Part shown: positions 13,101-22,100 of the stretch, piece by piece
Layout of the letters: each line of letters opens with the position of its first letter
How positions within the stretch are numbered: the stretch's first letter is position 1
NCBI GenBank assembly: GCA_025526915.1
Contig: JAHLKH010000296.1
Location: 1 to 22,947, forward strand
DNA: 22,947 bases
Source of the DNA: Entophlyctis helioformis
Lineage: Eukaryota; Chytridiomycota; Chytridiomycetes; Chytridiales; Chytriomycetaceae
Reading direction: 5' to 3'
Notes under the pieces: model-generated
Told to the model about the DNA's origin: nothing
Seen by the model: the letters and a program-made list of their open reading frames with translations, nothing else
The model's database searches: none
Translations under genes and position numbers: made by a program

Positions 13101-16100
13101 CCGGTTCATTCTCGCCGATGCCGGCGTGACGGTTGTGCTGTCGACCGAGTCTGAACAAGAGCACATTGACAAGCTGCAGCTGCCATCCACCGTGCGAGTG
13201 GTGATGGTGTCAGCCGATGCTCTCCAGACAGCCGCATCAGCCAAGGACACCGTCGCATTCCAGGCATCGGCTGACATGCAGCACGCTGCATCTCGATCGG
13301 ATGTGTTCATGATCGTGTACACGTCAGGCTCGACGGGCAACCCCAAGGGCGTGCCAGTGCCGCATGGTGGTGCCGTCAACATCGTCAGCAACTGCAACCA
13401 GCGATTCGGATGCACACCTGGCATGCGAATGGCGCAGTTCATGGCCAGTCGGATTCGATGGCTGCCAGTGCGAGATCTGGACAGCGCTCTGCAATGGCGG
13501 CACGCTTGTACTCCGTGAGGATGATGCTTCGCAACCATTGCCAAGGTCGACGCCATCATCATCACACCAACCGGTCTATCGCAGCTTGGCGATCCGTCCA
13601 ACTTCCCTCGTCTGATGGTGATGTCGTTGGCGAGGCGTGTCCCAAGGAGCTCAAGGATCTGTGGACTTCCAAGGTCACGTTCACGAACGAATACGGACCA
13701 ACTGAGATCTCGATCATGTCGCACGCAGCCAAGCTCACTGTTGGCGATGACATCACAATCGGATCTGCCATCGACAATGCCTCGTGCTACATCCTGGACG
13801 AGCAGATGCGCCGTGTTCCTGCTGGTGTGATGGGCGAGATGTTCATTGGCGGCATTGGTGTGTCGCCTGGATACATCAACCTTCCCGAGATGACGGCCGA
13901 CAAGTTCCTGGCTGATCCGTTTGCGAGCGGCGAGTTTGCAGCCAAGTGCGGCAGCCGCATGTTCAAGACGGGCGATCTCGGACGCATGCTTCCCGACGGC
14001 CGCTTCGAGATCATTGGACGTCGCGACGACCAGGTCAAGCTCAAGGGATACCGCATTGAGCTGGACGAGGTTGCAGCCGCACTGATGAAGCACCCGCGTG
14101 TGACGGCAGCCGCAGCGATTGTCAAGGACAAGACGCACCTGGTTGGATTCGTGACACCGCCGACATTGAGCCGACGAGCTGCGCGATGTGGTGTCAGAGC
14201 ACCTGCCAGCGTACATGGTGCCGCTGTGTTTGTGGGACTGGACGCCATGCCGACCAACGCCAACGGCAAGACGGACAAGAAGGCACTCGCCGCCATGGAC
14301 GTTGTGATTGTCGTCGAGAGCCTGTCGACCGATGCCGAGATGCGCATGGCGCCGTGTGGGCCGATGTGCTTGGTGTGCCAGTCGAGTCGATGGCCGTAAC
14401 ACGTCGTTCTTTGCACTCGGTGGCGACTCGATCTCGGCCATTCGTCTTGTTGCCAAGGCCAAGACCGCCGGTTCGCTGTCACCACAGCCCAGATCTTCAA
14501 GCTGTCTCGGCTGTCGTCGATCACTGCCGCCTCCAAGTTGTTGCCACTGTTGATGCCGCACGGCTGTTTGCGCCAGTCTCTGGCTCGGTCCGTTGACCCC
14601 CATCCAGCACAAGTTCTTCAACCACTCGTGGCTGGACATCAACCACTTCAACCAAGGCTTTGTTGTCAAGCCGCGCGTTCTCTCGACGCTGCGTCTCTGC
14701 GCTCGGCCATCGCTGCCTTGTCACACACCACGACGTGTTCCGCACACGATACACGCGCACCGGTAGATGATGTATCTGGCACCGTGGCTTGGTCGCAGCA
14801 CATTCTCGCACCCGACGCCATTCCCGCCGTCGCTGTGCCGTTTGTGACGCTCGCATCTGTCGACGATCTCGAAGCTGCCGTGCGCAGCGTGCAGCAGTCG
14901 CTTTCCATCACAGACGGCCCCGTCTTTGCAGCATCGCTGTTTGGTCTTCCGACGGCACGCAGCGTCTGCTGTTCACAGCACACCATCTTGTCGTGGATCT
15001 CGTTCGTGGCGCATCCTGCTGGACGACCTGCAGACGCTGCTGACTGGCGGCCCGCTGCCGCCCAAGACGCTCTCGTTCAAGGACGTGGTCGGAGCAGCAG
15101 ACCGAGTTTGCGGCCCAGCTGGATGCCGCCAGCATTGCCAAGTGGGACGCATTCATGGGTCGCGACGACGGCTTTGGCAAGCAGCCCGATGTGGCGTCTG
15201 CCGATGGTGCTTCCGTGGCATCCAAGGTCCACAGCAGTCCGGGTCGTGGATGCATCGGTCACCAGCCACTGGATGCCGCCAACATGCCGTATGGCACCAA
15301 CATCCAGGACATTGTCCTTGCTGCGCTCACATTCGCACTGGCCGATGTGCGGTCGTCGGCGGACAGCAACGGCATCCACCAGCTGTGCATCGATCTCGAG
15401 GGCCACGGACGCGAGCCATGGACTGATGGTCTCGACGTCACCAACACGGTCGGCTGGTTCACGACGGTCTACCCGGCCATGTTCACCGCGTCTCGCGAGT
15501 CGCACATTGGCGATGTGCTGCGGCAGGTCAAGCACAAGCTGCGCAGTGTGCCGCACAAGGGACTGTCGTATGGCGCCATCAAGCACCTTGCGCCATCCAG
15601 CGACGCCACGGCAGCCGTCCAGTCGCATGCCGGCCATCGCGTATCGTTCAACTACCTCGGCCGGTTCCAGTCGCTCGAGGGCGACGATGCGTTCTTTGCC
15701 ATGGACACGTCGTTTGGCCAAAACTGTCCGTCAACCCGGATGACAAGCAATTCCACCCCGTGGGCATGAACTGTTTCCACGAGGGATCACAGCTTGTGTT
15801 GGCTGTGACATCCGAAGACTTCATGATGACGGCAGAGATGCTCGATTCATGGATGTCGCAGTGGTCAGTGTGGATGCAGCGCATTGTTGCGCACTGCACA
15901 GATTCTGCACGATCGGCGGTCGCGTGCTTGCCGATATGCCGTTGCTGCCGTCCGAGTCTGCGCTTGCCGAGGCAGAGTCCGAGGCTCTCACTGTTCTTGG
16001 ACTGCGACCGGTGGATGTGGACGACATGTACCCGGTCACGCCGCTGCAGCTTGGATTCCTGTCAGCGATGATGCGCGACCCGAGCGAGTACGTGGTGCAG

Positions 16101-19100
16101 GCAGTGTTTGACATCCGCGGCGATCTGGACATTGCGACGCTCCAGGAGGCGTTTGGGGCAGTTGCAGCACAGTTCCCGATCTTGCGCACGGCGTTTGTTC
16201 GACAAGCAGTGGTCTGATCCAGGTTGTTGGCAAGGCGGACCACAGTGAGTGGACACGCAATGCGGACACGTGGTCTGTTGAGACGCAGACGCTTGATGCC
16301 AAGACAAACGCATTCCTTGCATCCGACCGTCAGCGCGGCTTCAGCATGGCAAGCAAGTCGTTCCAGAGATTCCACAGCGTCGCGCTTGCAGGTGAGATGT
16401 AGATTGCCTTGATGACGCTGCATGTATATGAGATGGCATGTGCTGACTGCCATCGATGCACTCGACATTCCACACGCCACAGATGGCCGTGTCCGCCTAT
16501 TCTGGACGCAGCACCACTCTGTCACGGATGGATGGTCATCGCCCATTGTCACAGGCAACCTCATCCGAGCATGCATTGGACAGCCGGTGGTTGCCGAGGG
16601 AGCCTCGTTCCGTGACTATGTCGAGTGGCAGATCAGCCAGTCTCGCGAAGCCAGCCAGGCGTTCTGGACCGAGTCGCTGTCGCAAGTCGCCAAAACGTCC
16701 AAGCTCTCGCTTCCCAAACCCGATGCTGCTGCACTTCTTGGTCCCAAGTACAAGCGCTTCGAGGAGTCCGTGACGCTCGCACGACTCAATGAGGTGTGCA
16801 AGACGCAGGGAGTCACGGTGTCGACGCTGCTGCGTGCCGCCTGGGCCATGACATTGCGGCACTACACACGAAACGAGCACGTCGTGTTTGGCTCAGTTGT
16901 GTCGGGACGCGACGGCGGCATCGACGGTCTGGGCCAAACGGTTGGTGTGCTCATCAACACGATCCCTGTGCCGGCACGCCTCACGGACGACATGACGGCG
17001 TCGCAGCTGCTTGCATCGATGCAGTCCTTGTCAGCGGATGCCATGACGCATTCGCACTGCTCGCTTGTGGACGTGCAGCGCTGGTCAGGCGTTCCAACGA
17101 CGGACAAGCTGTTTGACACGATCATGGTGTTTGAGAACTATCCTACGGGCGACATTGACGGTGTACAGCTGCCATTCAGCTTCGAGGGCGTGAATTTCCA
17201 AGAGTTTGTCGACTACCCTCTGACAATTGCGATTGAGCAAGACGGAAACAAGCTCAGGACGACATGCAAGTATGCGGCACATCAAGTCGACGCCACCGTG
17301 GCACGGTCAATGATCCGCAAGTTCACTTCGATTCTCGAGCAGCTTGCGGGCGATTTTGCGATGGACAAGCTGAGGGTTGCAGACTTGGACAAATTGACGG
17401 TCACAGAGCAGCAGCTGCTCGACGCACACAGCTTCGGACCGCTTGTGGATCTGCCATACGAGGCAGTGCACCACGGCTTCGAGGCAGTCGCTGCCGAGCA
17501 TCCCGACTGGACGGCCGTCGAGTACGGCGACCAGTCGATCACGTATGGCGCGATGGACAAGTGCGGCACTCTGCTTGCCAACCAGGTCGTCGCACTTGGC
17601 GGCATTGGCGTTGGCTCGCGCGTCGGAGTGATCATGCAGCGATGCCTCGAGTTCCCGCTTGCACTGCTCGCTGTGCTCAAGACCGGCGCGACGATTGTGC
17701 CGCTCGACTCCAAGTTCCCAGCCGAGCGCATCCGGTTCATTCTCGCGGATGCCGGCGTGACGGTTGTGCTGTCGACCGAGTCTGAACAAGAGCACATTGA
17801 CAAGCTGCAGCTGCCATCCACCGTGCGAGTTGTGATGGTGTCGGCCGATACTCTCAAGGACGCCGCATCAACCAAGGCTGTTGTCGCATTCCAGGCATCG
17901 GCTGACATGCAGCACGCTGCATCTCGATCGGATGTGTTCATGATCGTGTACACATCAGGCTCGACGGGCAATCCCAAGGGAGTGCCAGTGCCGCACGCCG
18001 GTGTTGTCAACGTCGTCGCATTCACCGCTCGGCTGATGGGATTGCAGCCTGGATACCGAGTTGCGCAGTTCATGGCCATCGGCTTCGACGCCTGCCAACG
18101 CGAGACCTGGTCTGCTTTGACCCACGGCTGCACTCTTGTGCTCCGCGAAGAGGACGCGTTCAAGACAGCAGCGTCAGTCGACGCACTCATCATCACGCCA
18201 ACCGGTCTATCGCATCTCGGCTCGCCTTCGCAGTTCCCAAACATCAAGACGCTGACCGTCAGTGGCGAATCGTGTCCCGCGAAGCTCAAGGATCTGTGGT
18301 CGCAAGAAGCGCAGCTCGCCAACTTCTATGGACCGACGGAGATCACACTCATCTCACATGCAGCGATTCTTTCACCAACTGCAGATGTGACAATCGGCGG
18401 CCCTCTCCCGAACATGGCGTCGTACATCCTTGACGAGCAGATGCGCCGTGTTCCTGCTGGTGTGATGGGCGAGATGTTCATTGGCGGCATTGGCGTGTCG
18501 CCTGGATACATCAACCTTCCCGAGATGACGGCCGACAAGTTCCTGGCCGATCCGTTTGCAAGCGGCGAGTTTGCAGCCAAGTGTGGCAGCCGCATGTTCA
18601 AGACGGGCGATCTCGGACGCATGCTTCCCGACGGCCGCTTCGAGATCATTGGACGCCGCGACGACCAGGTCAAGCTCAAGGGATACCGCATTGAGCTGGA
18701 CGAGGTTGCAGCCGCATGATGAAGCACCCGCGTGTGACGGCGGCGGCAGCGATTGTCAAGGACAAGACGCACCTGGTTGGCTTCGTGACACCGGCCGACA
18801 TTGATGCCGACGAGCTGCGCGATGTGGTGTCGAGCACCTGCCGGCGTACATGGTGCCGGCCGTGTTTTGTGGGACTGGGACGCCATGCCGACCAACGCCA
18901 ACGGCAAGACGGACAAGAAGGCACTCGCCGCCATGGACGTTGTGATTGTTGTCGAGAGCCTGTCGAGCGATGCCGAGATGCGCATGGCAGCTGTGTGGGC
19001 CGATGTGCTTGGTGTGCCGGTCGAGTCTATCGGCCGCAACACGTCGTTCTTTGCACTCGGTGGCGACTCGATCTCGGCCATCAAGACGGCGACCGCCTGC

Positions 19101-22100
19101 CAGCGTGCGGGTCTGCCGATCACGGTGCCGCAGCTGTTCAAGACACAGACGCTGTCACGCTCAGCCGCACTCGCCGACACGGCAGTCTCGTCTGGCGACT
19201 CTGGCTCTGACAGCACGCAAGTGTGGCCGGCTGCCACTCTCTCTCAGGACACGCTCGATGAGATTGCAGCCGACTGGATCGACCGACTCGGAGTGGATGC
19301 ATCGACCATGGACGCATTCCCGGCCACGCCACTGCAGTCTGGCATGGTTGCAGCCACGATCCAGGATGCATCGGCGTATATCAACCAGGTGCCACTGCAA
19401 GCCACACAGGCGATCGATGTGGCTGCTCTCGAGGCGGCATTCCGCACGCTTGTGCAGCACCACGCCATCCTGCGCACATCGTTTGTGCCGACATCGACTG
19501 GCAGCATTGTGCAGGTTGTGCGGCCGCACATCGACGAGCGTGATGTTGCACTCGAGCGTGTTGCTCTCACAGCCAGCATGGACATTGCCGCGTTCCTCGA
19601 CCAAGACAAGGCTCGTGGCTTTGCCGTCGGCGACAAGAACTGGATCCGCCTGTCGCTGCTGACCCACACGGCCGACTCGCACCTGTTGTTGTGCTCACGA
19701 TCCACCACACACTGTACGACGGCTGGTCACTGCCGATGATCATGGGAGACATGCTTGCAGCATATAGCGGCCACGCACTCCAGGAGCGACCCGCATTCCG
19801 GTCTGTGGTGGACTACATCGCCGCACAGGATGCAGCCGCAACCGAGTCGTTCTGGCGCGAGTACCTTGCCGGTGTTGCACCAGCCGAGCCACTCTCGCTA
19901 GGCAAGTGGGACTCTGACGCCATATCCGAGGACAAGCCGCTGTCGCTCGAGTGCAGCCTGCCGATGCCGCAGATGCAGGCGGCATGCAAAGCGGCAGGCG
20001 TCACGGCGGCCGTGTTCCTCAAGGCGGCATGGGCCATGACGCTGCGCAAGTACACGCGATCCAGCGATGTCGTGTTTGGCCAGATCACGTCTGGCCGTGA
20101 CATTCCCGTTGCTGGTGCAGACCGGTGAGTCTCTTGTTCTATTCTTCTCTGGCAGCCTGACAGCTGCTCGCCTATAGACACTGACACCATTGCCATTCTC
20201 GCAGTATCATTGGCCCGCTCATGAACGCCATGCCGTGCAGAGTCGACTTTTCCAGCCTTGGCGACGGCAACAACGGTCTGGTCTCTGTTCTCCAGGCGAT
20301 GCTGCAAGACCACTCGCGCTGCCTGCCGTTCTCGCAAACCAACGTCCTCGATCTGTCCAAGTGGGGCAAATCTCTCTGCACGTGCCAAGGTCTTCAACAG
20401 TCTCGTTGTTGTCCAGAACCTGCCTGATCGTGGATCGTCTGATGCGTTTGAGCCAAAGTCGCTGAGGACGCACTACCACACACCGGCCAACTCGATCGAA
20501 GTCTACATCGAGCCAAGCACCTCACACGTGTTCATGTATGTGATGTTCAACCCTCAGGATATGTCGCACCACACAGGCGTCGTCAATCCTGGCCGAGTTT
20601 GACTTCACGGTCGGCCAGCTTGCATCTGCAGTCTCATCCACATCGTCGATCGAGTCGCTGTGGGCATCTGTCGCCTGCCCAGTTGCAAACACTTGCCGAG
20701 TTTGCACACGGACCGGTCATGCCGCACACATACGATCTTGTGCACAAACGCGATTGAGGCGTGCGCTGCTCTCAACGCCGATGCTGCTGCCTGGATGACG
20801 GCACCTCGACCGTCACATACGCACAGCTGGATGCACGCGCCAACCAGGTCGCTCATCTGCTGCAGTCCGCACGGCGCCACTCGCGAGTGGTCTGTTGCGC
20901 TCATTGTGACGCCGGTCGATCGAGTTTGTCGTTGGACTGCTCGGCGTGCTCAAGTCTGGCGCTGCATTCGTCCCCATCGAGGCATCCACGCCAGCCGATC
21001 GCATTCAGCTACATGCTTGAGTCGTGCAACGTGGACCATGTGCTCACGACAGGCAGCAGCACACCGCCGTGCCATCCACGTACGGCGGACTTGTGTTCCA
21101 GCTGGACGCTCTTCCCTCGGATCTGCCGACCACCAAGGCAGCCGAGATTGGCACGGCCGATGCACTCGCATACACCATCTTCACATCAGGCACGACCGGA
21201 CTGCCCAAGGGAGTGCTGATCGAGCATGGCGGCGTCTACGAGCGCATTGTCCACCATCCACTTTTCAGTCATCTGGCACCAGGCATCAACATGTCGCAGA
21301 CATACACAGTCGGATTCGATGCCTGTCTCCAAGAAGTGTTCTCTGCGCTTACGACCGGAGCGACTCTGCTCCTGGTCGCCAAGGAATCTGTTCTGGACAT
21401 TGATTGCCATGGCCAACGTGCTTTCGATCTCGCCAATGGTCTGCAGCAGATTGCGCCACTCGACTACCCGAACCTGCAAGTCGTTCTTCTTGGCGCTGAG
21501 GCATCTCCACAGCCGCTAGTTGATCTGTGGGCAAAGCACGTCAAGCTGTACTCGGACTATGGACCGACTGAGATTACGATTCTCGCAACAGCGACATCGC
21601 AGCTGCTGCCAGGATCGCATGTGACGCTCGGCAAGCCGCTTGCAAACACGGCGCATCTACGTGCTTGACGATCAGCTGCGCGCAGTCCCCGTCGGCATCA
21701 AGGGCCGTCTGTTCATTGGCGGTGTTGGCATTGCGCGTGGATACTTGAACCGTCCCGACTTGACAGCCGAGAAGTTTGTGGCGGACATCAGCCAGCCAGA
21801 CACACGCATGTACGACACGGGCGACATTGGACGATGGAACGCCGACGGCCAGATCGAGTATCTCGGCCGCAGCGACGATCAAGTCAAGGTCAAGGATTAC
21901 CGCATTGAGCTTGAGGAGGTGTCCAAGGTGCTGCAGCAGTGTGCAGGAGTGCAAGGCGTTGTGACGATGGTGCGCGATGGCGCGATTGTTGCGTTTTGTG
22001 ACGCCGGCGAGTGTTGGTGTTGAGGCGGTTGCTTGAGCACGCGCAACGGAAAGCTGCCGCAGTACATGGTGCCGTCCGCCGATTGTGCTGTTGGAGACGA

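Larger units (their letters stand above)
1222..14441 (+). repeat. Tandem NRPS module repeat, unit about 3.26-3.30 kb
   Basis: Distances between successive carrier serine codons are 3257, 3256, 3296 and 3283 nt (1336, 4593, 7849, 11145, 14428). Long stretches of T, the first half of C and the A-domain flanks are nearly identical in DNA, including third codon positions. The same repeat type resumes at 17412 and continues to the window end. Confidence 0.93.
14442..17411 (+). other. Single-copy block: end of T5, E5 and C6, inserted in the module repeat
   Basis: About 2.97 kb without a close copy elsewhere in the window. The left edge is immediately after the carrier serine motif of T5; the right edge is in the C6-A6 linker at CAGCTGCTCGACGCACACAG, where the common repeat resumes. 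The block carries E5 and the C domain that must accept its D-residue, so a functional pair appears to have been kept together. Confidence 0.85.

Noticed and set aside
11805..14669. A 954-codon open frame on the minus strand opposite C5, A5 and T5
   Set aside because: It is a shadow of the NRPS coding strand: codon bias on the plus strand keeps the antisense frame open. Similar but shorter antisense frames recur opposite every module, and the protein has no recognisable domain.
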